Shown one piece after another: positions 17,128 to 26,060 of a stretch of 64,000 nt of DNA. The notes below the pieces were generated by a model. The model worked only from the letters and a program-made list of their open reading frames with translations. It was not told the origin of the DNA and ran no database searches. The stretch's first letter is position 1. Each line of letters starts with the position of its first letter. Source of the stretch: Salinilacihabitans rarus (lineage in GTDB: Archaea; Halobacteriota; Halobacteria; Halobacteriales; Natrialbaceae); NCBI RefSeq assembly GCF_024296665.1, contig NZ_CP100762.1, positions 1,798,001 through 1,862,000 of the forward strand. The letters are read 5' to 3'. The position numbers and the translations under genes were made by a program.

Positions 17128-18228
17128 TCAGCCGAAGTACGCGGCGAGGCGGTCGGCGGCCTCCTCGGCCCGCGGCGTGACGAGCGCGAACCGGAGCCAG
17201 TCCGCGCGGGCGTCCCCGAACGCCTCGCCCGGCATCCCCGCGACGCCGGCCTCGTCGATCAGTCGCTCGACGTTCTCCAGCGTGCCGGGGTAGCCCTCGA
17301 AGCGGGCCATCACGTAGAAGGCGCCCTCGGGACGGGTGTACTCGGCGCCGGCGTCGTCGAGCGCGCTCGTGAATGCGTCGACGCGCTCGCCCAGGAGGTC
17401 GCGGTTGCGCTCGTAGTACTCGGGCCCCGTCTCGCGTAAGGCGTGCAGGACGGCGTACTGGGCCGGCCGACTCCCGGCCACGTTGACGAGCATGTGCCGG
17501 CTCTCGGCGTTTTCGACGAGGTCCGGCGGGAATATCGCGTAGCCGACGCGAAAGCCCGTGATCGCCATCGACTTCGAGAAGGCGTTGGTGACGATCCTGT
17601 GGTCGGAGTCGACCGCGAGCGCGCTCTCGAACCGCCCCGAGAGGTCGAAGTGGTCGTACACCTCGTCGCTGACGAGGATCGCGTCGTACTCCTCGGCGAT
17701 CGCGACGAGTTCGCACACCGTCTCCGCCGGGTAGACCGCCCCCGTCGGGTTGTTCGGCGAGTTGACGACGATCGCCGCGGTCTCCTCGCTCGCCGCCGCG
17801 CGCACGTCGGCGGGATCGAGGTGGCCGTCCGCGTCGGTCGCGACGAACCGCTGGCTGCCGCCGAGCATCGTCGTCTTGCCCGGGTAGTAGGGGTAGACGG
17901 GGTCGGTGAGGAGCACCTCGGAACCGGCGTCGCGTTCGAGCGCGCGGGCCATCGCGAGGTAGTTCGCCTCGCCGGCGCCGTTGGTGACGACGACCTGGTC
18001 GGCGTCGACGCCCCGGCGGGCGGCGATCTCCTCGCGGAGGTCGCGGAGGCCGGGGCTCGGCGGGTACTGGAAGGCGTCCGGGTCGAGGTCGGCGTACTCG
18101 TGCAGCGCCTCCCGCAGCGCCGCCGGGGGCTCCCAGTCGGGGTTGCCGCTGACCATGTCGATCACGTCGCGGTCGGCCCGGGCCGCGTAGCCCATGACGC
18201 GAAAGAACAGGGGCGTCTCGTACTCCAT
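17128..18228 (-). CDS. Class I/II PLP-dependent aminotransferase
   Basis: A 366-residue fold-type I aminotransferase. It shows NSPNNPTGAVY, SDEVYDHFDL and the PLP-lysine motif NAFSKSMAITGFRVGY (lysine near residue 220), with a substrate-arginine segment WLRFALVTP near the end. Such enzymes move amino groups between aspartate, aromatic or branched-chain amino acids and 2-oxoglutarate; specificity cannot be read here. ATG at 18228 fits the family length. The divergent pncC gene starts 93 bp away. Confidence 0.92.
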   Translation of the reverse strand: MEYETPLFFRVMGYAARADRDVIDMVSGNPDWEPPAALREALHEYADLDPDAFQYPPSPGLRDLREEIAARRGVDADQVVVTNGAGEANYLAMARALERDAGSEVLLTDPVYPYYPGKTTMLGGSQRFVATDADGHLDPADVRAAASEETAAIVVNSPNNPTGAVYPAETVCELVAIAEEYDAILVSDEVYDHFDLSGRFESALAVDSDHRIVTNAFSKSMAITGFRVGYAIFPPDLVENAESRHMLVNVAGSRPAQYAVLHALRETGPEYYERNRDLLGERVDAFTSALDDAGAEYTRPEGAFYVMARFEGYPGTLENVERLIDEAGVAGMPGEAFGDARADWLRFALVTPRAEEAADRLAAYFG

Positions 18229-18321
18229 GCTCGCCCCTGCGGCCGGCGCCCCCGTGGTTCTTTCGTCACGGCTGGGCCGGCGACCCCGGCTTTCACTACC
18301 GTCCCGCCCGTTCACGCTCGC

Positions 18322-18846
18322 ATGAACGACGCCATCGACCGCGACCTCTCGCGGCGGGTCGGGGAGGCCCTCCGCGAGGCCGACGCCACCCTCGCCGTCG
18401 CGGAGTCTTGCACCGGCGGGCTGATCGGCGCCGCGATCACGGCCGTCCCCGGTGCGAGCGACTACTTCGACGCCGGACTGACGACCTACGCCTACGACGC
18501 CAAGCGCCGCCACCTCGGGGTGAGCCGCGAGGCCCTCGACGAGCACGGCGCGGTCTCGGAGGCCGTCGCGGTGGAGATGGCCCGCGGGGCCCGCGACGTC
18601 GCCGACGTCACCTGGGGGCTGTCGGCGACCGGCGTCGCCGGCCCCACCGGCGGGACCGAGGAGACCCCCGTCGGCACCGTCTACGTCGGCGTGGCGTACG
18701 CGGCCCCGTGGGGCTCCGGGGAGTCCGCCGCGACCGCCTCCCGGTACGAGTTCGACGGCGACCGCGCGACGGTGCGCGCGAAGACCGTCGAACGCGCCCT
18801 CCGGGACCTGCTCGCGGACGTCGAGCGGGTCGAGGGCGACGGCTGA
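18322..18846 (+). CDS. pncC: Nicotinamide-nucleotide amidase (CinA C-terminal domain)
   Basis: A 174-residue stand-alone CinA C-terminal domain with ESCTGGLIGA (nucleophile serine), then LTTYAYDAKRRHLGVS and a GVAGPTGGTEETPVGTVYV segment. PncC deamidates nicotinamide mononucleotide to nicotinate mononucleotide in NAD salvage. No N-terminal molybdopterin-like domain is fused. It is a single gene with its own upstream region shared with the aminotransferase. Confidence 0.92.
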   Translation: MNDAIDRDLSRRVGEALREADATLAVAESCTGGLIGAAITAVPGASDYFDAGLTTYAYDAKRRHLGVSREALDEHGAVSEAVAVEMARGARDVADVTWGLSATGVAGPTGGTEETPVGTVYVGVAYAAPWGSGESAATASRYEFDGDRATVRAKTVERALRDLLADVERVEGDG

Positions 18847-18949
18847 GCCGGGACCGCGCGCCACGCCGTTTCGGCTCGCGGGACGGTCACCGCGAGGCGA
18901 CGGTCTCGAAAGAAAGGTATTCGGGCCCGGCCTCCCCAGTGGCCGGTAG

Positions 18950-19435
18950 ATGAACAAGAAAGGACACGTTCTCAACGCGATCCTGCTGGGCGTCGGTCTG
19001 GGGTACCTGCTCGAACCCGCGGGGGACGAGACGACGTTCGCGGCGATCCTGATGATCGGCATCCCGGTCACCCTCGGCGCGCTGTTTCCCGACGTCGACA
19101 CGGAGTTCGGCCGCCACCGCAAGACGCTGCACAACCTGCCGGTGCTCGCGGCGTTCGTCGCGTTCCCGTACGTCTTCGGCAACCTCGAGTACGTCTGGAT
19201 CGGCGTGCTCACCCACTACGTGCTCGACGTCGCCGGCAGCAAGCGCGGGATCGCGCTGTTCTACCCGCTCTCACCGAAGGAGTACGGCCTGCCGACGGGC
19301 GTCAACGTCAGCAGCGCTCGCTCCGACATCGTGACGGTGCTCGTGACGGTCGCCGAACTCGCCGCCGCCGCGGCGTGGCTCTACCGCCTCCCCCAGCGCG
19401 GGTTCGAACTGGGGCGGGCGGCGTTCGGGTTCTGA
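18950..19435 (+). CDS. YdjM/DUF457-type membrane-bound hydrolase-like protein
   Basis: A 161-residue membrane protein starting MNKKGHVLNA, with the family's metal-ligand histidines and acidic residues: GHVLN near the N terminus, FPDVDTEFGRHRKTLHNL (about residues 46-63) and LTHYVLDV. It has about four membrane helices. DUF457 proteins are predicted membrane-associated metal-dependent hydrolases, but the substrate is not established. It converges on the following minus-strand gene. Confidence 0.82.
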   Translation: MNKKGHVLNAILLGVGLGYLLEPAGDETTFAAILMIGIPVTLGALFPDVDTEFGRHRKTLHNLPVLAAFVAFPYVFGNLEYVWIGVLTHYVLDVAGSKRGIALFYPLSPKEYGLPTGVNVSSARSDIVTVLVTVAELAAAAAWLYRLPQRGFELGRAAFGF

Positions 19436-19442
19436 GCCGCCG

Positions 19443-20285
19443 TCACCCCCGCTCGTGGTTGGGCGTCCACTCCCCGCAGGCGTCCATGTCGTCCATCGCG
19501 CCCTCGTAGTGGTCGCAGTAGGGCGTCATCCCGTCGGCGGTCCGGACGTACCGGAAGTGCTGGCAGTTGCCGCAGTAACGATCGGTCGTCTCGGCCGGCG
19601 ACCCGGACCCGGAGACGACCTCGGCGCCGTCGTCGTCGAGCGGCGACCGGATGTCGCCGGCGGCGGCCCCGCCGTCGCTGGCGGCGGCCGCGACGGGGCC
19701 GTTCGTCTGGGTCGCCACCTCGCCGTCGGGGTCGTCCCCGAGGAAGCCGACGCCGCCGACGCCGCCCGAGTGTTCGACCTCGACGACTTTCGTCTCGTTC
19801 GTCCGTGTGACGTTCATCTCGAGCATCCCGCCGGGGTCGTTGCGGGTCTTGAAGTTGACGACGGCGGTGAACAGACACCAGACGGCGGTGAACAGGCCGA
19901 GCAGGTAGACGGCCGACACCAGCCACGTGAGGTTGTCGCCGTGGCCCCGCCAGTGGGACGGGTAGGCGTGCCAGAAGAGCGCGACCCCGAGCAGGCAAAG
20001 CGCCAGACCGATGGCCGCGGCGGCTTTCACCCGACGGCTCGACGGGAGGACGACGAAGACGCCGACGAGCGCCGTCGGGACGCCGACGCCGGCCGCGATC
20101 CCCGCCCACTTCACCGGGGCGAACGGGCCCTCGAAGGCCCAGGCCAGCAGGTCGGTCGTCGCCACGAGCACCGCCACGACGGCGAGGACGGCCCCGGCGA
20201 TCACGAGCGCGGTTCCCGCGTACAGCCGGCGGAGGCTGGACACCTCCCCGGCGTTCCCCTCGTAGACCTCCGTCAGGCTGGTCAT
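19443..20285 (-). CDS. Four-helix membrane protein with C-terminal zinc-binding motif
   Basis: A 280-residue protein with four predicted membrane helices in the first half (about residues 22-135). A soluble linker rich in Gly, Ala and Asp follows, and then a compact C-terminal segment with four well-spaced cysteines (CGNCQHF, then C in YCDHYEG, then DACGEW). The cysteine set suggests a metal-binding knuckle facing the cytoplasm. Related proteins are widespread in haloarchaea without assigned function. Confidence 0.75.
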   Translation of the reverse strand: MTSLTEVYEGNAGEVSSLRRLYAGTALVIAGAVLAVVAVLVATTDLLAWAFEGPFAPVKWAGIAAGVGVPTALVGVFVVLPSSRRVKAAAAIGLALCLLGVALFWHAYPSHWRGHGDNLTWLVSAVYLLGLFTAVWCLFTAVVNFKTRNDPGGMLEMNVTRTNETKVVEVEHSGGVGGVGFLGDDPDGEVATQTNGPVAAAASDGGAAAGDIRSPLDDDGAEVVSGSGSPAETTDRYCGNCQHFRYVRTADGMTPYCDHYEGAMDDMDACGEWTPNHERG

Positions 20286-20419
20286 GGACCCGGATTGAAC
20301 GGCCTGCCACAAAACGATACGTCAGACACGTGTCACCGGTCGGAGGGGACGGGCCGGCCACGCGGTCCCGAACACGGGGAAGCGAAAGCTTGAATCGACG
20401 CCCTCGCGAACGACCGACC

Positions 20420-20704
20420 ATGAGCGACGAGGAAGACGACGGGGAGCCAGCGGTCGAACTCGGCGAGAAGACGCCGGTCGAGGGGGCGCCGCTGGCCCGC
20501 GTGAGTTCCCGGCTGCACTGGCCGATCCAGCAAAGCGAGGTAGACCGCCTCGAAGGCGACAGCGTCCTCCGGACGGCCGACGGGCCGCGCTCGCTGTCGG
20601 CGGTCCTCGAGGAGGTCGACCTGACGTACTTCGAGCGTCGACAGGAGTTCGAACGCCACGTCCGGGACGTGATCGGCACCGGGCCCGTCGAGACCGCCGA
20701 GTAA
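20420..20704 (+). CDS. Small acidic protein, DUF5789-like
   Basis: A 94-residue soluble protein with an acidic N terminus, then a conserved-looking core ARVSSRLHWPIQQSEVDRLEG and TADGPRSLSAVLEEVD. The family is common in haloarchaea and has no known role. It sits 6 bp before the CPBP-type membrane protease gene, so the two are probably co-transcribed. ATG 20420 is the only sensible start. Confidence 0.75.
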   Translation: MSDEEDDGEPAVELGEKTPVEGAPLARVSSRLHWPIQQSEVDRLEGDSVLRTADGPRSLSAVLEEVDLTYFERRQEFERHVRDVIGTGPVETAE

Positions 20705-20710
20705 CCAGCC

Positions 20711-21409
20711 GTGGCGACCGGCGACGTCCGCGGCGGCGTGCGCCGGCTTCTCGACCGAGTACCGGAACTCACGTGGGTCCAGAAGTCGCTGCTCGCCGGC
20801 GCCGTCCTGACGGTGCTGTGGATGCGTCTCGTCCCCTCGGACCTCGGCCGGCGGGCCGTCGTCGACGGCGTCCTCTTGATCGGCGGGCCGCTCGCGCTGG
20901 GGCTCACCCACGGCCGCCGCGTCGGCTGGCGGGTCGACCGGCGCGCGGCCCGCAACGCCCTCCTGCTCTCGCTGTTCGTCCTCCCGTTCTACCTCGTGGG
21001 GTCGACGCTGCCGACGATCCGCGAGTTCTACCCGATGTGGGAGACCTCGGCCGCCCTCGGCGAGTTCCTCCCCCACGGCGTCCAGCTATTCCTGCTCGCG
21101 CTGGCCGCGGAGACGTACTACCGGGGGTTGCTCTGCGTCGGCGTCCGCGAGATCGGGTTCGTCGCGGTGTTCATCAGTCCCGTCGTCTACATGCTCCACC
21201 ACTCCTCGAAGCCGCCGGTCGAGTTCCTGCTGTCGGGGCCGACGGACGTCCTCTTCGGCGCGGTCGACTACGAGTCGAACTCGATCCTGCCGTCGGTGAT
21301 CGCCCACGGGGCCGGTCTCGTCCTGCTCGACTGGCTCGTCCTCCACGACCCGCTGTTCGACCCCGCGCCCGCGCTCCGGGCGGTCGAGTGGCTACCCGTG
21401 CCGCTGTGA
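20711..21409 (+). CDS. CPBP-type intramembrane metalloprotease-like protein
   Basis: A 232-residue protein starting at GTG, with about six membrane helices. The CPBP (Abi) motif appears in partial form as LAAETYYRGLL, with one glutamate instead of EE, followed by YMLHHSS and VIAHGAGLVLLD, whose histidines would be metal ligands. CPBP proteins are intramembrane proteases related to prenyl-protein processing enzymes. The single glutamate makes activity less certain. Its stop lies inside the 3' end of the convergent CPBP gene (18 bp overlap). Confidence 0.75.
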   Translation: MATGDVRGGVRRLLDRVPELTWVQKSLLAGAVLTVLWMRLVPSDLGRRAVVDGVLLIGGPLALGLTHGRRVGWRVDRRAARNALLLSLFVLPFYLVGSTLPTIREFYPMWETSAALGEFLPHGVQLFLLALAAETYYRGLLCVGVREIGFVAVFISPVVYMLHHSSKPPVEFLLSGPTDVLFGAVDYESNSILPSVIAHGAGLVLLDWLVLHDPLFDPAPALRAVEWLPVPL

Positions 21410-22294
21410 GTCCGCGGTCCGGCGTCGGTCGACGAGCGGGGGCGGGCGCGGTATCCGTTCGGACTTCAGTAACGTCGTCGGTCCCCAGAGCGCCGCGAGC
21501 AAGGCGGCCAGCAGCACCCAGTTGGCGTAGTAAAACACGTCGGCCACCGCGACGGTTTCGGCGGTGAAGTTGATCCACCCGTGTAAGACCACGATGGCGA
21601 GGACGCTGCGGGCCGTGTGGTTGTACACCCACGTGAACGCCACCGAGAGGGCGACGATCCCGATCATGAACAGCCAGAACCCCTGCGTCCCGAATCCGAC
21701 CGACTCGGCCTGAAACGAGCCCGCGACGAAAAACAGCGGGAGGTGCCACCCCGCCCACACCACGCCCAGTATCAGGCTCGCGGTCAGCGCGGACCACGTC
21801 GTCTGGAGCCGATCCAGCGCGTAGCCTCGCCACCCCAGTTCCTCGAGGATGGGTGGGAGCGTCGCGAAGAAAAGCGCCGGCAGGATCGCGAGCGGGTCGA
21901 CGCCGAACTGCCGAACCCCCTCGCCCCACGTCGCGCCCGGTCCGCCGAACGCCACGTCCATCACGGCTGCGGCGAGAGTCACGACCAGCGGCAGGGCCAG
22001 AATCACGAGGAACCACCGGGAGCCGATTCGACCGATCCCGGTGACGCGGGCCCGGAGGTCCGACAGGCCGTCGCGGCCGTACGCGAGGTACGCGAAGGCG
22101 ATTCCCGCGATTCCCGGGCCGGTGAGTCCCAGCAACAGCAGCAGGGCCCCCGTACCGCTCGCAAAGGATACCCCGAGGGCGATCGCCGACAGCCAGAACG
22201 ACCACGTGATGGCGAACGTCACGGCGAAGAAGACCCAGGGGCTCGTCAGGGAACCGGTCGTATCGGTGATCGTTCGGCGCACGTTTTGGTACAC
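21392..22294 (-). CDS. CPBP-family intramembrane metalloprotease
   Basis: A roughly 300-residue protein with seven or eight membrane helices and a full CPBP motif set: LEELGWRGYAL (EExxxR), GWHLPLFF and VVLHGWINF. I place the start at GTG 22294; the frame is open to a GTG at 22339, but those extra residues are encoded by the left inverted repeat of the island. If the island inserted here, it may have replaced the native promoter. GC content is intermediate between core and island genes. Confidence 0.85.
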   Translation of the reverse strand: MYQNVRRTITDTTGSLTSPWVFFAVTFAITWSFWLSAIALGVSFASGTGALLLLLGLTGPGIAGIAFAYLAYGRDGLSDLRARVTGIGRIGSRWFLVILALPLVVTLAAAVMDVAFGGPGATWGEGVRQFGVDPLAILPALFFATLPPILEELGWRGYALDRLQTTWSALTASLILGVVWAGWHLPLFFVAGSFQAESVGFGTQGFWLFMIGIVALSVAFTWVYNHTARSVLAIVVLHGWINFTAETVAVADVFYYANWVLLAALLAALWGPTTLLKSERIPRPPPLVDRRRTADSQRHG

Positions 22295-22319
22295 GGTACC
22301 ACGGACGGTCGGTGCGAGC

Positions 22320-22354
22320 TTAACAGTTGTTGCAAACACGGATTATTTATTCAG
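22320..22354 (+). repeat. Left terminal inverted repeat of the island
   Basis: A 35-bp sequence beginning TTAACAGTTGTTGCAAA and ending TTTATTCAG. It matches the reverse complement of 28601-28635 at 31 of 35 positions. Both copies read outside to inside, the arrangement of terminal inverted repeats. No target-site duplication is visible in the flanks. Confidence 0.8.
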
Positions 22355-22425
22355 AATTGATGAAGAATGGAAGCCGAACTCCTACTGTGATAGTGAAGGC
22401 TAAGGAATCGCCTAGCTTCAATGGT

Positions 22426-22435
22426 AGTATAAATG
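22426..22435 (+). promoter_or_regulatory. TATA box of the HTH_10 regulator
   Basis: The sequence agtataaatg lies about 60 nt before the ATG at 22495. An imperfect inverted repeat (gaaggctaagg / cctagcttc, about 22395-22419) sits just upstream and could be an operator. Confidence 0.5.
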
Positions 22436-22494
22436 CAGAGTATGAGAGTGGGAGGCTGCCCATTCAGTAAACCGCTGAGCCAGGTGGTATTCCG

Positions 22495-23145
22495 ATGAGA
22501 GCGGTGACAGTCCTCGTCTCGCCCCCGACGAATCACCCTGTGGACCATCTGTTTACCAGTGAATCGAGTGTGCAACGGGAGCGAATCTTCAATCTCACCC
22601 TCCTCGAAGATGGGACGTTCGTTCTCCTCGGCCGGATTCGGGGCAATCTAACGCATGCACGCGAAATCCTCTCGGCTGAACAGGACGTCCTCGGATTCAG
22701 TATCTCCGAACAGGACGCGAACGTCGGGCTCGTGTTTGTACACGCTCGACCGCCGTCATCCATCAGGCGGATACTCGAACTCCGTCGAGAGCAGGGCGTG
22801 TTCTTCGACTTCCCGATCGAGGCGACGGAAGAGGGGCAGCTCAAGCTCACCATCGTCGGCGAAACCAACAGCGAAATCACGGGAGTACTGGACGAAATTC
22901 CAGCAGAGATCGAAATATCGGTCGAACGAATCGGCCCGTACATCGAGGGTCCGAAATCGATGAAAGACTTGCTGACCGACCGCCAGCGCGAAATACTGGA
23001 CGTCGCGCTCACCAGCGGGTACTACGACGTTCCTCGGCGCGCGACTCACCGAGACATCGCCGAACAACTCGAACTCGCAGTGCCGACAGTGAGCGAACAC
23101 CTCCAGAAAATCGAAGCTAGAATCTTCGGCGCTCTCGAACTCTGA
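22495..23145 (+). CDS. HTH_10 (Bat-like) transcriptional regulator
   Basis: A 216-residue protein. The C terminus is a haloarchaeal HTH_10 domain: LTDRQREILDVALTSGYYDV, then RATHRDIAEQL and VPTVSEHLQKIE (about residues 158-212). The N-terminal domain is of the kind fused to Bat-like regulators and probably senses a ligand. It is the first gene inside the inverted-repeat island, with lower GC than the core genes. It lies 158 bp before the dikinase gene and may control it. Confidence 0.88.
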   Translation: MRAVTVLVSPPTNHPVDHLFTSESSVQRERIFNLTLLEDGTFVLLGRIRGNLTHAREILSAEQDVLGFSISEQDANVGLVFVHARPPSSIRRILELRREQGVFFDFPIEATEEGQLKLTIVGETNSEITGVLDEIPAEIEISVERIGPYIEGPKSMKDLLTDRQREILDVALTSGYYDVPRRATHRDIAEQLELAVPTVSEHLQKIEARIFGALEL

Positions 23146-23186
23146 GCACGGCCCCGGGACCCTCAAAAAACGCCGCCCTCCGGTTT

Positions 23187-23239
23187 CATATTTAAATGGC
23201 CATTAGTACTAGGCATCAGTCTAACTCCTCAGCTAGGCA
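23187..23239 (+). promoter_or_regulatory. Promoter and repeated heptamer before the dikinase gene
   Basis: A strong TATA element catatttaaatgg at 23187-23199 is followed by two direct copies of ctaggca (23209-23215 and 23233-23239), 24 bp apart. They lie around or just after the expected transcription start, a place where a repressor could bind. A GGAGG motif precedes the ATG at 23304. Confidence 0.45.
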
Positions 23240-23303
23240 ATAGCGTATTATGGAACTCTGCCCCGTTACAGATCAGTGCCGTGTAATCAGGAGGGATGAT
23301 TAG

Positions 23304-26060
23304 ATGCCGGAGACTGAGCTATCAGACGTACGCGACCGGCGGTTCGTCATCTCGCTGGACGAAGAAGACGCGACAAACCTCGAACTCACTGGCGGTAAGG
23401 GTGCAAATCTCGCTCGCTTAGTCGAAGCGGGCATGCCAGTCCCCGCTGGAACGTGTGTGACGACTGGCGCCTATCAGGTTCTCGCCGACGAGCCCGACAT
23501 CCGGGCAGAGATCGAATCGTTGGAGGGACTCGACCCGGAGAGTGCGGACGAAATCGCTACGAAGAGTGAGGAACTCAGAACGAAGATCCGGGAGACGGAG
23601 ATCCCCGAACACGTCCAGCGGGCTATCTCGAACGCACTCGACACGCTCGGTGCCGATGCGTACGCCGTTCGGTCGAGTGCGACGGCCGAGGATTTGCCGA
23701 CGGCGTCGTTCGCCGGGATGCACGAGACGTTCCTCGGAATCGACCAGGAAAACGTCCCCGAATACGTTCAGGAGTGCATAGCGAGCCTCTTCACGGAACG
23801 GGCAGTGTCGTACCGGCTCCGGAACGGCATCTCGCACTCTGAGGTAGCGATGGCGGTAGTCGTGCAGACGATGGTCGAACCAGAGGTTGCCGGAGTGCTC
23901 TTCACCGCCGATCCTGTGTCCGGTAATCGCCACATTGCATCGATCGACGCCAACTATGGTCTTGGCGATACGGTGGTCGCCGGAGACGTATCTCCGGACA
24001 ACGCACGTGTTGACCGGCGAACTGGAGACGTCCTCGAATACGAAGTCGGCGAAAAGCAGCTCGCGCTCCGCTCGGGGAAGGACGACCAGGATGAGCCATC
24101 GCTGGAAGAGGTGTCTACGGGACGCCGCGAGAGCCGGGCGTTGACCGATGCCCAACTACGGGAACTCGTAGAGTTCGGGGAAGATGTCGAAGAACTACTC
24201 GGGAGCCCACAGGACATCGAATGGGCACTCGTCGATGGCGAGTTCGTGCTGCTCCAGTCACGTCCAATTACCTCTTTGTATCCGCTCCCCTCACCAGCGC
24301 CAGCCGGCGACCAGCTGCACATCTACTTCAGCATCGGTCACCAGCAAGCGATGGCCGAGGCACTCCCACCACTGGTCGCCGATTGGATGCAGGAAACGCT
24401 AAACAGGTCGGTTGCTCGGTTCCAGTCCCCCGAATCCGAGCAGTCGTTCGCAGTCGAAGCCGGACGCCGAGTGTATGTGGACCTCACCCCCCTTCTCCGA
24501 GGGGAAGTAACACGAAAGATCGCTCTTCGCGTCCTCGACTCGATGAGCGAGCCTGCGACGCGTGCACTCGAAGATATCCTCGACCGACACGACGATACAT
24601 TTTCCCAAGACACGCTCACGAACAGGCTCCGAACGCTCGGTCGCGTGAGCCGACGCCTCCTCCCACTTGCGGTCTCAAACGCACCGCACCTGTTGGTCCG
24701 TCTCCTCGAGCCGTTCCTTTTGGGGCCACCCGACGCCGAACACGTCCGTGCTCGTGTCGAACGGGCGGGAAAAACGATGGCAGCTCGTGTCACGCAACCC
24801 GAGTCCCGGAGTGAGCGGATTCGAGTGGCATTCGAGGAAACTGCACTCGGGACGCTGGTCGCTTCGGTCGGAAGCAAGTCGATGCCGTATCTCCTGGCCG
24901 GCGTCGTGGCGGGCAACGTGCTGGAACGGCTGTACCCGGACGCAGACGACGAACTCACAGCACTCAGCCGCGGATTCGACGAGGAGATCGCCACCGAAAT
25001 CAATCAGCGGCTCGGCGACCTCGCAGATATTTCCAGGGAACATCCGGGCGTCGAAGCGGCGATTCGAGACGAATCCTCGCTCTCAGAGATCGAAGATGTC
25101 GATGGCGGAACCGAATTCGTGGCGGCATTCGAGACGTTTCTCGACGACTTCGGCTTCCGGACGAGTAACGAGATAGACCTGAGCCGACCACGCTGGCGAG
25201 ACGACCCTTCGATACTCTTTCAGACGATTCGAAGTAATCTTCGGAGTAGTGACCGGGGAGAACACCGCAAACACTTGGCGCAACTGAAACAGGATGCGGG
25301 TGAAGCCGCCGAGAAACTCGAGAATCGCGCTAGTCGAGGACTCTTCGGCCCCGTGAAACGGCCGATTGTGGGGCAGTTGATCCAAGTGTACCGGGGAGGA
25401 ATTCAGCTCCGGGAACATCATAAACACGGAGCTGCGCGGTTTCTCGCGGCCATACACGACTGCGTCTCCGATGTGGGAACCGAACTCGCTGAGGCTGGAG
25501 TATTGGAACACCCAGAGGACGTCTGGTTCCTCCGGAAACGGGAGTTGTTGGACGCACTTGATGGTGAGTCCCCTCTTGATGTAGACGTCTCCGAACGACG
25601 TGATACTCACCAGCGATATATGTCACTGAGCGCACCGCCTATTCTCACGAGCGAAGGAGAGACACCGACAGGCAAGAGAAATGGTTCACCCTCAGAACAC
25701 GTGCTCACTGGAACGCCGGTCTCGTCCGGTGTGGTCGAAGGAGTTGCCAGGGTGATGCACGATCCGTCCGAACAGTCGATTTCAAAGGGTGAGATTCTCG
25801 TCGCCCCGTCTACGGACGTTGGATGGACACCGTTGTTCCAGGATGCGGCTGGGTTAGTGATGGAGGTTGGTGGCCGGATGACACACGGCGCACTGGTCGC
25901 ACGTGAGTACGGTATTCCGGCCGTCGTGTCGGTGGCGAACGCAACCAACGAAATCCGAACGGGCGAGCGAATTCGAATAGACGGCGAGCGCGGAACCGTC
26001 GAGTTACTTGACCGAACGGACCAGTCGACGGGAGATTCTGACTCTGAGAGTAAGCGATGA
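23304..26060 (+). CDS. Rifampicin phosphotransferase-like PEP-synthase-type dikinase
   Basis: A 918-residue three-part enzyme. The N-terminal ATP-grasp domain begins with GGKGANLARLVEAGMPVPAG and has AVRSSATAEDLPTASFAGMHETFL and QSRPITSLYPLP (to about residue 335). A large central domain follows. The C-terminal swivelling domain carries the phosphohistidine loop GGRMTHGALVAREYGIPAVV (histidine near residue 860). This order and the length match rifampicin phosphotransferases more than PEP synthase, which has a C-terminal TIM barrel. The enzyme would transfer phosphate from ATP via histidine to an acceptor; the natural acceptor is unknown. A GGAGG sits before the start. It overlaps the DUF4010 gene by 4 bp. 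Confidence 0.85.
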   Translation: MPETELSDVRDRRFVISLDEEDATNLELTGGKGANLARLVEAGMPVPAGTCVTTGAYQVLADEPDIRAEIESLEGLDPESADEIATKSEELRTKIRETEIPEHVQRAISNALDTLGADAYAVRSSATAEDLPTASFAGMHETFLGIDQENVPEYVQECIASLFTERAVSYRLRNGISHSEVAMAVVVQTMVEPEVAGVLFTADPVSGNRHIASIDANYGLGDTVVAGDVSPDNARVDRRTGDVLEYEVGEKQLALRSGKDDQDEPSLEEVSTGRRESRALTDAQLRELVEFGEDVEELLGSPQDIEWALVDGEFVLLQSRPITSLYPLPSPAPAGDQLHIYFSIGHQQAMAEALPPLVADWMQETLNRSVARFQSPESEQSFAVEAGRRVYVDLTPLLRGEVTRKIALRVLDSMSEPATRALEDILDRHDDTFSQDTLTNRLRTLGRVSRRLLPLAVSNAPHLLVRLLEPFLLGPPDAEHVRARVERAGKTMAARVTQPESRSERIRVAFEETALGTLVASVGSKSMPYLLAGVVAGNVLERLYPDADDELTALSRGFDEEIATEINQRLGDLADISREHPGVEAAIRDESSLSEIEDVDGGTEFVAAFETFLDDFGFRTSNEIDLSRPRWRDDPSILFQTIRSNLRSSDRGEHRKHLAQLKQDAGEAAEKLENRASRGLFGPVKRPIVGQLIQVYRGGIQLREHHKHGAARFLAAIHDCVSDVGTELAEAGVLEHPEDVWFLRKRELLDALDGESPLDVDVSERRDTHQRYMSLSAPPILTSEGETPTGKRNGSPSEHVLTGTPVSSGVVEGVARVMHDPSEQSISKGEILVAPSTDVGWTPLFQDAAGLVMEVGGRMTHGALVAREYGIPAVVSVANATNEIRTGERIRIDGERGTVELLDRTDQSTGDSDSESKR

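Noticed and set aside
20711-22339. The two adjacent CPBP proteases as a bacteriocin immunity pair
   Set aside because: They are convergent, differ in the key motif and no bacteriocin-like gene is present.
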